DNA from: Actinomycetes bacterium
GTDB taxonomy: Bacteria; Actinomycetota; Acidimicrobiia; Acidimicrobiales; RAAP-2
Direction: 5' to 3'
Assembly: GCA_021801235.1 (NCBI GenBank)
Contig: JAJYYG010000007.1
Location: forward strand, 36,715-100,714
Length of the DNA: 64,000 nt
This document shows positions 1-11,405 of this stretch, in pieces. A program made the position numbers and the translations under genes. Every line of letters begins with the position of its first letter. Positions within the stretch are counted from its first letter, which is position 1. Below the pieces are notes generated by a model, which saw only the letters and a list, made by a program, of their open reading frames with translations, did not search any database and was not told the DNA's origin.

Positions 1-1
1 G

Positions 2-784
2 GCCGACAGCAAGGAACTGGTCGATCTCGACTACGCCCTGTTCATCTCATCGAGTGCGACCGACTCGATTCTCGACCAACTTGCATCTGCCATTGACGGG
101 CAACTCCTCGATGTCGATGCAATGAGGATGGCCATGGGTCGCGGGCACTCTCTTGATGTCGCGCTCTTTGGACGCATGGTTGCAGATACGCCCGATCTGA
201 ACGTCGATGCCGCCTGCCAAGTGGCCCACGCCATTTCAACACACCGCGTCTCATCAGAGTTTGACTTTTACACGACCGTGGACGATCTGGCCGGGTCGGA
301 CGAGTCCGGAGCCGCCATGATGGGTTACGTCGAGTTCAACTCGGCCACCCTCTACCGCTACGCCAACATCAGCCTGGGAAATCTCGGGGACAACCTGGGC
401 GATCCGTCGGCGGTGGCCGCGGGCGTGCGGTCCTTTGTAGAGGGGTTCGCCCGCAGCCTTCCCACCGGTCGACAGAACACGTTCGGGGCGATGACGCTGC
501 CGGACGTGGTCTTCGTGTCGTTGCGCACCGATCAGCCGGTCAGCCTTGTAGGAGCCTTCGAGGCACCGGTCGAAGCGACGGAAGGATACGTCACCGAGTC
601 TGCCCGGCGGATGGCTTCTCACGCGACGCACATTGACGATCTGTACGGATCGCCGCGCACGGATGGTTGGGCAACCTACATGCCTGTCGTCGGTGATCTA
701 AGCCAGCATTTCGGAGCGTCCTTGCCGTTCCCTGAACTGTTGGACCGGGTCGAGCTGGCCGCCCAGGCCCAGATGGCGTCATGA
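2..784 (+). CDS. cas7e: Type I-E Cascade backbone protein Cas7e (Cse4/CasC), 5' end outside window
   Basis: Open frame from base 2: ...ALFGRMVADTPDLNVDAACQVAHAISTHRVSSEFDFYTTVDDL..., a Cas7e signature; followed directly by cas5e. Confidence 0.95.
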   Translation, partial: ADSKELVDLDYALFISSSATDSILDQLASAIDGQLLDVDAMRMAMGRGHSLDVALFGRMVADTPDLNVDAACQVAHAISTHRVSSEFDFYTTVDDLAGSDESGAAMMGYVEFNSATLYRYANISLGNLGDNLGDPSAVAAGVRSFVEGFARSLPTGRQNTFGAMTLPDVVFVSLRTDQPVSLVGAFEAPVEATEGYVTESARRMASHATHIDDLYGSPRTDGWATYMPVVGDLSQHFGASLPFPELLDRVELAAQAQMAS

Positions 785-1542
785 GCGTGTTGACGATGCG
801 GCTCGGGGGCCCTCTTCAGGCATGGGGGTCGAGTAGCCGACTCGACCGGTATCGCCGGACGGAGGGGTTCCCGACGAAATCCGCCGTCGTCGGTCTGCTT
901 GCGGCGGCTCTCGGTCGAGCCCGCACCGACCCAATCGAGGACCTCGTGAGGTTGCGCTTCGGAGTGCGCGCGGATCGTCCTGGTGAGATATTGCGTGACT
1001 TCCACACGGTATCGAGCCTCTTCGACGAGAAGCGACGCTTCGACCCGGCCAACGGCCGGCTTCCCAAGGCAGGAGGCGGGTACCGCCGCGCTGCGACCAG
1101 CACCCAGGTGACCGAGCGGTTCTACCTGACCGACGCCTGCTTCGTGGCGGGGATGGAGGGCGACGGGCGGCTGCTCGACGACCTCGACCGCTCGCTCTCC
1201 TGTCCGGTCTTTCCGCCGTTCCTCGGACGGCGCTCGTGCCTGCCCGATGCTCCACTTCGCCTCGGCATCCACCCTGGTTCGCTGGTCGAGGTGCTTCGGA
1301 CTGTGCCGTGGCAGGGTGGGGTGCACGCCAAGTCTGCCGCTTATTCGGTGCGTTGCGAAGCTGTGATCGAGGATGAGCATGGGGACCGGGAACGCTTCGA
1401 CGAGGTGCGTAGTTTCGATCCGGTCAACCGATCCTACGGAAGGCGAAGGGTGCGCTACCACTACTTCGACGTGGTGAACTCAGCAAGCGAACGCGGCAGC
1501 CTCGACGGCCACGACCCGATGGCATTGCTGGGAGGGGACTGA
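781..1542 (+). CDS. cas5e: Type I-E Cas5e (CasD)
   Basis: MSVLTMRLGGPLQAWGSSSRLDRYRRTEGFPTKSAVVGLLAAALGR; overlaps cas7e stop (ATGA). Confidence 0.95.
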   Translation: MSVLTMRLGGPLQAWGSSSRLDRYRRTEGFPTKSAVVGLLAAALGRARTDPIEDLVRLRFGVRADRPGEILRDFHTVSSLFDEKRRFDPANGRLPKAGGGYRRAATSTQVTERFYLTDACFVAGMEGDGRLLDDLDRSLSCPVFPPFLGRRSCLPDAPLRLGIHPGSLVEVLRTVPWQGGVHAKSAAYSVRCEAVIEDEHGDRERFDEVRSFDPVNRSYGRRRVRYHYFDVVNSASERGSLDGHDPMALLGGD

Positions 1543-1543
1543 G

Positions 1544-2212
1544 ATGTTCCTCACGCGCTTCAACATCAACCCGAGAACCCAGTTGGGTGCGCGGTACCTC
1601 CAGAACCCCCAGAAAGTCCACGCAGCGATCTACGGGGCTATGCCGACGCAGCCTGTTGTCGCCACGGAAGGCGGTCGTCCCCTTTGGCGGATGGATTGTG
1701 GGGATCCCAAAGCACCGGTTCTTTGGGTTGTCAGCCCTGAACGACCAGCGTTCGATCAGCTCGCCGACGAGGCGGGTCGCGCTGTCGAAGGACGCGTGTA
1801 CCAGACGCGCCCGTATGTCTCGTTCCTCGATCGCCTCGCTGAAGGACAGGTGTACGCCTTCAGGCTCGCGGCCAACGCCTCGCATTCGGGCCGGAGATCC
1901 GTAGAATCCGCCCAAACCCAGCGCTTCGGTCACGTCACTGCAGCCCAGCAACTTCAGTGGCTCCTCCTTCGATCGGATCGGAGCGGGTTTTCGTTCCCTT
2001 TGACGGCAGGCAACGAACCGGACGTGGCTGTTGTCGGCCAGCGCAAGAGTTCCTTTCGGCGCGACCAAGGTCGGGTGACGGTGACAGTGAGCGAATTCAT
2101 GGGTCATCTCCAAGTGATCGACCCGAACGCATTGCGCCACACGTTGACCAGCGGGATCGGCCATGCCCGGGCCTACGGTTGTGGTTTGCTGACCCTTGCT
2201 CTTCCCCGATGA
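1544..2212 (+). CDS. cas6e: Type I-E crRNA endonuclease Cas6e (Cse3/CasE)
   Basis: MFLTRFNINPRTQLGARYLQNPQKVHAAIYGAMP...; C-terminal GIGHARAYGCGLLTLA glycine-rich loop. Confidence 0.93.
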   Translation: MFLTRFNINPRTQLGARYLQNPQKVHAAIYGAMPTQPVVATEGGRPLWRMDCGDPKAPVLWVVSPERPAFDQLADEAGRAVEGRVYQTRPYVSFLDRLAEGQVYAFRLAANASHSGRRSVESAQTQRFGHVTAAQQLQWLLLRSDRSGFSFPLTAGNEPDVAVVGQRKSSFRRDQGRVTVTVSEFMGHLQVIDPNALRHTLTSGIGHARAYGCGLLTLALPR

Positions 2213-3171
2213 CAATGAAGCAAAATGCGCCTGAGCGGCTGAGTGCCGACCGCGTCCCCTTATCGGCGTTGCAACCGATCTCGAAGCGGGCAAGTTTTGT
2301 CTACATGGAACGTTGTCTGGTGCATCGGGATTCCAACGCCATCGTCTCCATGAGCGAGTTGGGCACGGTCCACCTTCCGGCCGCTTCGTTCGGGACACTG
2401 CTGCTGGGTCCGGGTACAAGGATCACGCATCAGGCCATGAATCTCCTTAGTGAGTCCGGCGTTGTTACCTGCTGGGTTGGCGAAGGGGCTGTCCGTCTAT
2501 ACGCGAGTGCGCCCTCCCTGTCCAAGTCAACCAAACTCCTCCAGGAACAGGCACGGCTTGTCTCCAATCGATTGTCGCGACTTACTGTCGCCAGGCGCAT
2601 GTACGGGATGAGGTTCCCTGGAGAGGACGTGAGCAAGGCGACAATGCAGCAGCTACGCGGAATGGAAGGAGCGAGAATCCGCAAGGAGTACCGGGAACAA
2701 GCTGCGCGCACGGGGGTGGAATGGAAGGGTCGGCACTATGACCCGAGCAATTGGTCATCGGGGGACACCGTAAATCGGGCACTCTCCACTGCCAATAGTT
2801 GCCTGTACGGCGTGATCCACTCAGTGGTCGCAGCGGTGGGCTGTAGTCCAGGTTTGGGGTTCGTTCACACCGGACATGCGTTGGCGTTCGTGCACGACAT
2901 TGCAGATCTGTACAAGGTTGAGGTGACGATACCGGCCGCATTCGAGTCGGCTTCCGACGGAGATTCGGACTTGTCCTCCCGCGTTCGACGTGACGTGCGC
3001 GAGCATGTCCACCAAGGCCGCATCCTCGAAAGAGCTGTCGACGACATCCACTTCGTCCTGCGCGGGCACAAGGGAGGAGAGCAGGACGAGCCAGATCGCG
3101 ATGAGGTCGTCCTCTGGGATGATGAAGGGGGATCAGTCCAAGCGGGAGTGGCCTATGGCGATGAAACGTGA
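2209..3171 (+). CDS. cas1: Type I-E integrase Cas1e
   Basis: ATG at 2209 overlaps cas6e stop; LLGPGTRITHQAMNLLSESGVVTCWVGEGAVRLYA, EYREQAARTGVEWKGRHYDPSNW, GLGFVHTGHALAFVHDIADLYK. Confidence 0.95.
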   Translation: MTMKQNAPERLSADRVPLSALQPISKRASFVYMERCLVHRDSNAIVSMSELGTVHLPAASFGTLLLGPGTRITHQAMNLLSESGVVTCWVGEGAVRLYASAPSLSKSTKLLQEQARLVSNRLSRLTVARRMYGMRFPGEDVSKATMQQLRGMEGARIRKEYREQAARTGVEWKGRHYDPSNWSSGDTVNRALSTANSCLYGVIHSVVAAVGCSPGLGFVHTGHALAFVHDIADLYKVEVTIPAAFESASDGDSDLSSRVRRDVREHVHQGRILERAVDDIHFVLRGHKGGEQDEPDRDEVVLWDDEGGSVQAGVAYGDET

Positions 3172-3449
3172 CCGTTGTCGTGTTGACAGCGGTGCCGGTT
3201 GGGCTGCGGGGCCACCTCACTCGGTGGCTCTTTGAGGTTGCTCCGGGTGTCTTCGTTGGCCGTGTCACGGCCAGAGTGAGGGACCACCTCTGGTCCAGGA
3301 TCTGCAAATACGCAGGCGAGGGCGGCCGTGCTGTGATGATCCACTCGGCAAGGAACGAGCAGGGACTCTCCTTCAGAGTGCACGGTGGCACTTGGTCACC
3401 TGTTGATCTTGACGGATTGATGCTGATTCAGCGATCCTTGACAAGATAA
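3168..3449 (+). CDS. cas2: Type I-E Cas2e
   Basis: 93 aa, MTVVVLTAVPVGLRGHLTRWLFEVAPGVFVGRVTARVRDHLW; overlaps cas1 stop. Confidence 0.93.
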   Translation: MTVVVLTAVPVGLRGHLTRWLFEVAPGVFVGRVTARVRDHLWSRICKYAGEGGRAVMIHSARNEQGLSFRVHGGTWSPVDLDGLMLIQRSLTR

Positions 3450-3464
3450 CCCAGGTCACAAAGA

Positions 3465-5383
<1,919 letters not shown>

Positions 5384-5654
5384 GGTTCCTTGGGGGAAAC
5401 ACGCCGGCGGTGGTGCTCCCCGCGTCTTCGGCGCCTACGGTGATGATCGCGTAACCGCCCGCACACGACGGCCTACTTTGGGCGGTTCCCAGGTCCGGGG
5501 GTCAACCCTCATGAGCGTTCGCACCGGTGACGCCGTACGAGCGTGGGCTCGCGCATGCGGCACCACCGTCTCCCTGTCCGACGCGACCGGCAGCCTCGCT
5601 CCAACGTCGAGTGGCACATGCGGCGCAATGAGGCGGCGCGAGGAGGCGGCGCGA

Positions 5655-6101
5655 TTACGGCGACGGCGTGTCCCTCTCGGTGGTCGCCGGCCGGATCACC
5701 GCCACCGTCTTGGTCGGGTCGTCGGGATCGAAGTGGAGGTCGATCGGTCCCTGCGGGCCGTCGGGCTCGCCCGACGCCTGGATGACGAAGGCGGGATGCT
5801 GCCTGGGCAGTTCGAGGGCCTCCTGGAGGCCGATGGCGATGCCGGTCATCATCACGCCTGCGGCCGACGTGCGCATCCGGTCGAACCGCGTGCGCTCCGG
5901 ACCGGGATCCTCCGGACCGGTCTCCTCGGTCCCGGCGCCCTCTCCGCTCACCGGCTCCGGACGGGTGGGCTCCCCCGCCTCGGCGCCGGTGAGGGCGTCT
6001 ACCTCTACCTCTCCCTCCCCCGTCTCCGCCTCGGGGCCGGTGCGTTCGTCCACCACCCCACGGTAGTGCCCGGACTCCCGATCCCGGAGCCCGTCCGGCA
6101 C
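5655..6101 (-). CDS. Hypothetical protein, C-terminal ~70 aa ordered-looking (GIAIGLQEALELPRQHPAFVIQASGEPDGPQGPIDLHFDPDDPTKTVAVIRP)
   Basis: Open minus-strand frame divergent from the MAO gene; GTG at 6101 is a guess. Confidence 0.45.
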   Translation of the reverse strand: MPDGLRDRESGHYRGVVDERTGPEAETGEGEVEVDALTGAEAGEPTRPEPVSGEGAGTEETGPEDPGPERTRFDRMRTSAAGVMMTGIAIGLQEALELPRQHPAFVIQASGEPDGPQGPIDLHFDPDDPTKTVAVIRPATTERDTPSP

Positions 6102-6162
6102 AGGCAGCACAGGCGGCACAGGCGGCCTGAGGAGCGGTCCGTCCGAACGACCGGGGGCTACG

Positions 6163-7617
6163 GTGACAGCGACACAGACAGCGACACAGACAGCGACGGG
6201 GGGCGCCGTGGGCGATGGTGGAAGGGAAGCCGACGTGGTGGTCGTCGGCGCCGGGTACGCGGGGCTCAGCGCGGCCCGCAACCTGGTCGATGCCGGGCTC
6301 GACGTGGTGGTCCTCGAGGCGCGGGGCCGGGTGGGAGGCCGGGTCTGGTCGGAGACCACGCGGGCCGGAGCCCTGGTCGACCACGGGGGCCAGTGGATCG
6401 GTCCCGGCCAGCACCACCTCCAGGGATGGGCCGACGACCTCGGCGTGACCACGTTCCCCACGTTCGGCGACGGCGCGAACGTCGAGATCCGGGAGGGACG
6501 GCGCCACCTCTTCACCGGCCTGGTGCCCACCTCGGACCGCGAGGGCAGCGCGGACGCGGTGGCCGCCCTCCTCGAGCTCGACCTGCTGGCCCACGAGGTT
6601 GCTCCCGGGGAGCCGTGGACGCATCCCGACGCCATCGCCCTGGACCGCCGCACGTTGGGCGATTGGGTGGTCTCCGAGGTCGGCTCGGCCGCCGCGCGCG
6701 CCATGATCACGACCGCGACCCTCGGCGTCTTCGGGGCCGAGCCGTGCGAGCTGTCGCTGCTGTACGCCCTGGCCTACGCCCACGGCGGGGGGAGCATGTC
6801 GGCGCTGCTCCGCACGGCGGGCGGCGCCCAGGAGCGTCGGTTCCACGGCGGGGCCCAGCAGATGGCGGTCCGGGTGGCGGAGGCGCTGGGCGACCGGGTG
6901 GTGCTCGACGCCCCGGTCTCCTCCGTCCGGCACGGGCCCGGCCGGGTGTCGGTCACCGCCGATCGCGTCACCCCTGACGGGCACCGGCGGCCGTGGCGGG
7001 TGGACGCGGACCGGGTCGTCGTCGCCATCCCGCCGGCCACCCAGGGGCGGATCGCCTTCGATCCTCCCCTGCCCGGCAGAAGGGACCAGCTCGTGCAGCG
7101 CTCGCCGATGGGCTCGGTCACCAAGATCCATGCCGTCTACGAGCGGCCTTTCTGGCGCGACGAGGGGCTCTCTGGTCAGGTGGTCGCCGACACCGGCGCG
7201 CTCCGGCTGGTGTTCGACGACTCGCCGGACGACGCCTCGCACGGGGTGCTGATGGGGTTCCTCGCCGGCCATGAGGACCGCATCCTCGACGGCTCCGGGA
7301 CGGCCGGGCGCGCGGCGGTCGCCCTGGCCGAGCTGGCGGCCGCCTTCGGGCCGGTGGCCGGTTCCCCGATCGAGGTCGTCGAGCAGCACTGGTCCGCGGA
7401 GCCGTTCACCCGCGGCGGCCCGGTCGCATGCCTGGGCCCCGGCGTCCTGACCGGCTGCGGCCCGGCGCTGCGGGAGCCGGTGGGTCCGGTCCACTGGGCG
7501 GGGACCGAGACGGCGACCGCGTGGAGCGGCTACATCGACGGGGCGATCTCCTCGGGTCTGCGGGCGGCCGACGAGGTCACCGCCGCCCTCGGCCGCCCGG
7601 TGCGACAGGGGGCGTGA
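6163..7617 (+). CDS. Flavin monoamine oxidase family protein
   Basis: ADVVVVGAGYAGLSAARNLVDAGLDVVVLEARGRVGGRVWSE...GGQWIGPGQ...VHWAGTETATAWSGYIDGAISSG; GTG start 6163 or 6208. Confidence 0.92.
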   Translation: MTATQTATQTATGGAVGDGGREADVVVVGAGYAGLSAARNLVDAGLDVVVLEARGRVGGRVWSETTRAGALVDHGGQWIGPGQHHLQGWADDLGVTTFPTFGDGANVEIREGRRHLFTGLVPTSDREGSADAVAALLELDLLAHEVAPGEPWTHPDAIALDRRTLGDWVVSEVGSAAARAMITTATLGVFGAEPCELSLLYALAYAHGGGSMSALLRTAGGAQERRFHGGAQQMAVRVAEALGDRVVLDAPVSSVRHGPGRVSVTADRVTPDGHRRPWRVDADRVVVAIPPATQGRIAFDPPLPGRRDQLVQRSPMGSVTKIHAVYERPFWRDEGLSGQVVADTGALRLVFDDSPDDASHGVLMGFLAGHEDRILDGSGTAGRAAVALAELAAAFGPVAGSPIEVVEQHWSAEPFTRGGPVACLGPGVLTGCGPALREPVGPVHWAGTETATAWSGYIDGAISSGLRAADEVTAALGRPVRQGA

Positions 7618-7982
7618 GCGACGTGGCGACCGCAGACGAGCTCGCCGAGGCCTACGGCGACTGGCGGGGGCGCTGCAACGCGAACCCGCGCCTGGCGAAG
7701 ATGCTGCGGGGCTGGGACCGCACGGTCCATCTGGTCACGTCGGACACCGGCGAGGGGTACACCCTGTCGGTCGCCGGCTCGGTGCTCGGGGAGCTCCGCT
7801 CCGGCCTGGTGGGTGCGCCCGACCTGGTGGTGACCGCCACCAGCGAGGACTTCACCGACCTCTTCTGGGGGGACCTGAACCCGTCGGAGAAGTACCTGAA
7901 CGGCGAGATCGTCCTCGCCGGCTCCTCCGAGGACGTGATGCGGCTCGACGCCATGTCGATGGTCGCCTTCCTCGACCAGTGA
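7614..7982 (+). CDS. SCP2 sterol-binding domain-like protein
   Basis: DLVVTATSEDFTDLFWGDLNPSEKYLNGEIVLAGSSEDVMRLDAMSM. Confidence 0.65.
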   Translation: MSDVATADELAEAYGDWRGRCNANPRLAKMLRGWDRTVHLVTSDTGEGYTLSVAGSVLGELRSGLVGAPDLVVTATSEDFTDLFWGDLNPSEKYLNGEIVLAGSSEDVMRLDAMSMVAFLDQ

Positions 7983-7995
7983 CCGCCCGGGCCTG

Positions 7996-9465
7996 GTGAC
8001 CCCGGTGCCCACGGGTGGTGCCGGCCCCGCTCCGCCCCCGGGGGCCGCCGGGCTGCGGCGGGCGATGGGGCTCCGGACCGCGGTGTCCACCTCGACCGGC
8101 CTGGCGTTCGCCGCTCTCCAGTACCTGGCCGCTGCCGGGCTGGTCGCCTACGTCGCCGGGGACTCGGCGTGGATCTCGATCGGGGTCGCCGGGCTCCTCG
8201 CCCTCCTCGCCTGGGGGTTCTTCGGCGAGCTGAACGGGATGTTCCCGACCGCCGCGGCGATCCGGCGCTACATGGGCCAGGCGATGGACGACCGGGTCGC
8301 CCTCTCGATCACGTTCACCTACCTCACGACCATCGTCCTGGTGGTCGCCGCCGACGCCTTCATCGTCGGCGCCGCGCTCACCCACGTGCTCCATGTGCCG
8401 GCCGGTCTGACCACCCTGTGGACCCTGGTGCTCCTCGGACTGGCCGTCGGTTCGAACCTGCGCGGCGTGAAGGTGGCCGGCTGGGTCCAGGACGTCGCCA
8501 CCACTCTCGTGCTGACGGTGACGGCCGTAGTCTCGGTGGTGGCGCTGGCCCGCTCGGGGACCCCGCTGCACACGCCGCTCCAGCCGTTCCACCACCGGTC
8601 CGGGACCGACTTCGTCGAGTCGGTCGCCCTCGGGATCTTCCTCTACAGCGCGTTCGAGTGGGTCACGACCAACGCGGAGGAGGTGCGGGACCCCCGGCAC
8701 ATCCACCGGGCGATGTTCCTCGCGGTCTGCATCCTCTTCGCGGTGTGCGCGGTGATGACCACCGCCATGAGCCACCTGCTCGACCACGGACAGCTCACGT
8801 CGCCCTATCCCCAGCTCCCCCTGGGCGAGCGGGCGTTCGGCGGGACGGGCGTCTGGCTGATGACCGCGATCACCGCGATCACCGCGGTCAACACGTTCAA
8901 CGGGGGGTTCGTCACCGCGTCCCGCTTCCTCTACGCCACGGCCAGGGAGGGGAGCCTCCCACCGGTGCTCGCCCGCCTGAACGACCGTGCCGTGCCGTGG
9001 GTCCCCGTGGTGGCCCTCGGCGTCGCATCGTTCTCCGTGGCGGTGGTGGTCGAGGTGGTCGGCGGCTCCGAGTGGCAGGTGCTGGTGGCGATGGGCGCCG
9101 CCCTGGAGGCGATGATCTACGCCGTGGCCGCGTTCTGCGTCCTGCGGCTCCGGGGACGCCTGGCGGACCACCACCGGCCGTTCCGGGTTCCCCTGGTCAG
9201 GGTGCTGGCGGTCCTCGGCATCGTCGTCTTCGGGTTCCTCGGCGTGGTCGCCTCCGTGTCCGTCTCCAACCGCTTCGACCCGGTGCCGTTGGTGATCATC
9301 CTCGTGCTCGGGGCCGCATCCGGCGTCTACACCGTCCGGGTCGTCCCCCGGCTCCGGGCGGCGGAGCTCGAGCGCCGTGCGGCGGTCAGGCCCCGACGGA
9401 GACCGCCCTCCGGCGGGCGCGGCCCCGGGACCGACGCGGTGGCCGGTCCCGGTCCGGCGCCGTAG
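7996..9465 (+). CDS. APC-family amino acid permease
   Basis: ~12 hydrophobic segments; MGLRTAVSTSTGLAFAALQYLAAAGLVAYVAGDSAWISIGVAGLLALLAWGFFGELNGMFPTAAAIRRYMG. Confidence 0.88.
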   Translation: MTPVPTGGAGPAPPPGAAGLRRAMGLRTAVSTSTGLAFAALQYLAAAGLVAYVAGDSAWISIGVAGLLALLAWGFFGELNGMFPTAAAIRRYMGQAMDDRVALSITFTYLTTIVLVVAADAFIVGAALTHVLHVPAGLTTLWTLVLLGLAVGSNLRGVKVAGWVQDVATTLVLTVTAVVSVVALARSGTPLHTPLQPFHHRSGTDFVESVALGIFLYSAFEWVTTNAEEVRDPRHIHRAMFLAVCILFAVCAVMTTAMSHLLDHGQLTSPYPQLPLGERAFGGTGVWLMTAITAITAVNTFNGGFVTASRFLYATAREGSLPPVLARLNDRAVPWVPVVALGVASFSVAVVVEVVGGSEWQVLVAMGAALEAMIYAVAAFCVLRLRGRLADHHRPFRVPLVRVLAVLGIVVFGFLGVVASVSVSNRFDPVPLVIILVLGAASGVYTVRVVPRLRAAELERRAAVRPRRRPPSGGRGPGTDAVAGPGPAP

Positions 9466-9475
9466 GATCGGGGCC

Positions 9476-10135
9476 ATGCTCGACCGATTCCACCCGCCGG
9501 TCGAGGAGTACCTCGAGGCCATCTTCTCCCTCCAGGAGGAGGGCATCCCGGTGATCCAGGCCCGGCTGGCGGAGCGGCTGGACAAGGCGGCGCCCTCGGT
9601 CTCCGAGATGCTGGACCGGCTGGAGGACGACGGGCTCATCGCCCGGAGCGCCCGGCAGATCTCGATGACGCCGGAGGGGGCCGCGCTGGCGACCGGCGTG
9701 GTGCGCAAGCACCGGTTGGCCGAGCGCCTGCTGGTCGACATCATCGGCCTCGACTGGGACAAGGCGCACCTCGAGGCGGGACGGTGGGAGCACGTGATCT
9801 CCGACGAGGTGGAGGACCGGCTGGTGGTCCTGCTCGGGAACCCGACCACCTGCCCGCACGGGAACCCGATCCCGGGGACGGCTCCGGCCGGCGCCGCCCA
9901 GCGGCCGCTTTCCGAGGCCCAGCCCGGCGAGCGCATCAGGCTGGAGCGCATCACCGAGAGCATCGAGCACGACACGGCGTCCCTGACCTATCTGCGGGAG
10001 CACGGCCTGCAGCCGGGGGTGACGGCCACGGTCGAGGTGCGCGCACCCGACGGCACCCTCACGCTGGCCATGGGGTCGGCCTCCGTGGCGCTCGGTCCGA
10101 CGATCGCCCGGCAGCTGTTCATCGCCGCTCCCTGA
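9476..10135 (+). CDS. DtxR/IdeR-family metal-dependent transcriptional regulator with FeoA-like C-terminus
   Basis: MLDRFHPPVEEYLEAIFSLQEEGIPVIQARLAERLDKAAPSVSEMLDRLEDDGLI...HRLAERLLVDIIGLDWDKAHLEAGRWEHVISDEVE. Confidence 0.92.
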   Translation: MLDRFHPPVEEYLEAIFSLQEEGIPVIQARLAERLDKAAPSVSEMLDRLEDDGLIARSARQISMTPEGAALATGVVRKHRLAERLLVDIIGLDWDKAHLEAGRWEHVISDEVEDRLVVLLGNPTTCPHGNPIPGTAPAGAAQRPLSEAQPGERIRLERITESIEHDTASLTYLREHGLQPGVTATVEVRAPDGTLTLAMGSASVALGPTIARQLFIAAP

Positions 10136-10213
10136 CCGTGCTGCCCACCGGCCTGACCGGGCGGGGACCGCGGGTGGCCGGCGACGTGCGGCCCGGCCTG
10201 CACGCCGACTCGG

Positions 10214-10240
10214 CGAGCACTCGGTAGGATGGAGTGCCAG
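10214..10240. promoter_or_regulatory. CIRCE element (HrcA operator)
   Basis: CGAGCACTC-N9-GAGTGCCAG upstream of hrcA; consensus TTAGCACTC-N9-GAGTGCTAA with substitutions in the outer bases of each arm. Confidence 0.85.
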
Positions 10241-10340
10241 CGGGACGGGCAGGCCCCGTCGTCGTCCCGCGGAGAGCAGGCCCTGCACGGGGCGTGGAGC
10301 ACGGGGCGTGGAACGACCCCGGGAGGGTCACCCGATCACG

Positions 10341-11405
10341 ATGAAGACCGCTGACGACATGGGAACCGACGGAGGACCGTCCGAGCCGGAGATCCTGGAC
10401 GCCCGCAAGGCGGCCATTCTCAACGCGGTGGTGACCGAGTACATCAGCTCGGCCCAGCCGGTCGGATCGCAGCACCTGGTGGACGCGCCGGGGGTGGCAG
10501 TGTCGTCGGCCACGGTACGGTCGGACATGGCCGCCCTCGAACGCGAGGGGTACCTGACCCAGCCCCACACCAGCGCCGGCCGGGTGCCCACCGACAAGGG
10601 GTACCGCTTCTTCGTCGACCACCTCGCCGGCCCTGCCATGCTCGACCCGGTCGGCCGCCAGCAGGTGCGGCGGTTCTTCGCCCACGCCCACGGCGAGATC
10701 GAGTCCATGCTCGAGCGGACCTCGGGGCTCCTGGCCGACCTCACGGACTGCACGGCGATGGTGGTGGGCCCTTCCCACGAGTCGACGCCGATCCGGTCGA
10801 TCCAGCTGGTGGGGCTGGCGCCGCGCGTCGCCCTGCTCGTGGTGGTGCTCGCCGACGGTTCGGTGCGCAAGCAGTCGGTCGAGCTGGCGGCCGACACCGA
10901 CGACGAGCGGCTGGCCGAGGCGGCCCGGGTGCTGACCGTCCACTGCCTGGGGCGTCCCGTTGCCCAGGTGGACGGGGAGTGCGGGACCACCGGCGACCCG
11001 GACACCGACGGGGTGCTGGCGGCGTGCGCCGGCGCCCTCGCCACCCTGGGGTCGGAGGAGGGGGCCGAGCAGCTGTTCGTCGGGGGGTCCTCCCGGATGG
11101 CGGCGGCGTTCGACGCGGTCGACACGGTCCGATCCGTCCTCACCATCCTCGAGCAGCAGCTGGTGGTGGTCACCTTGCTGCGTGACGTCTTGGACCGGGG
11201 GCTCTCCGTGGCCATCGGCTCCGAGCACGGTGTGGAGCCGTTGGCCTCGTGCGCACTCGTGGTCATGCCGATCTCCGTCGACGGCGCCGAGGCCGGCACC
11301 ATCGGACTGCTCGGCCCCACCCGGATGAACTACCCCCAGGCGCTGGCGGCGGCCCGGGTGGTCGGGGACCGCCTGAGCAGCCACCTCAGTGAGGTCGGCC
11401 GATGA
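10341..11405 (+). CDS. hrcA: Heat-inducible transcription repressor HrcA
   Basis: ILNAVVTEYISSAQPVGSQHLVDAPGVAVSSATVRSDMAALEREGYLTQPHTSAGRVPTDKGYRFFVD. Confidence 0.97.
   Translation: MKTADDMGTDGGPSEPEILDARKAAILNAVVTEYISSAQPVGSQHLVDAPGVAVSSATVRSDMAALEREGYLTQPHTSAGRVPTDKGYRFFVDHLAGPAMLDPVGRQQVRRFFAHAHGEIESMLERTSGLLADLTDCTAMVVGPSHESTPIRSIQLVGLAPRVALLVVVLADGSVRKQSVELAADTDDERLAEAARVLTVHCLGRPVAQVDGECGTTGDPDTDGVLAACAGALATLGSEEGAEQLFVGGSSRMAAAFDAVDTVRSVLTILEQQLVVVTLLRDVLDRGLSVAIGSEHGVEPLASCALVVMPISVDGAEAGTIGLLGPTRMNYPQALAAARVVGDRLSSHLSEVGR

Noticed and set aside
1424-2419. 331-aa minus-strand ORF over cas6e
   Set aside because: Antisense to cas5e/cas6e/cas1 coding sequence with Cas motifs on the plus strand.
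6163-6200. 12-bp tandem repeats (GACAGCGACACA) at the MAO start as a phase-variation locus
   Set aside because: Only ~2.5 units and an in-frame alternative GTG at 6208 follows; more likely a start-site ambiguity.
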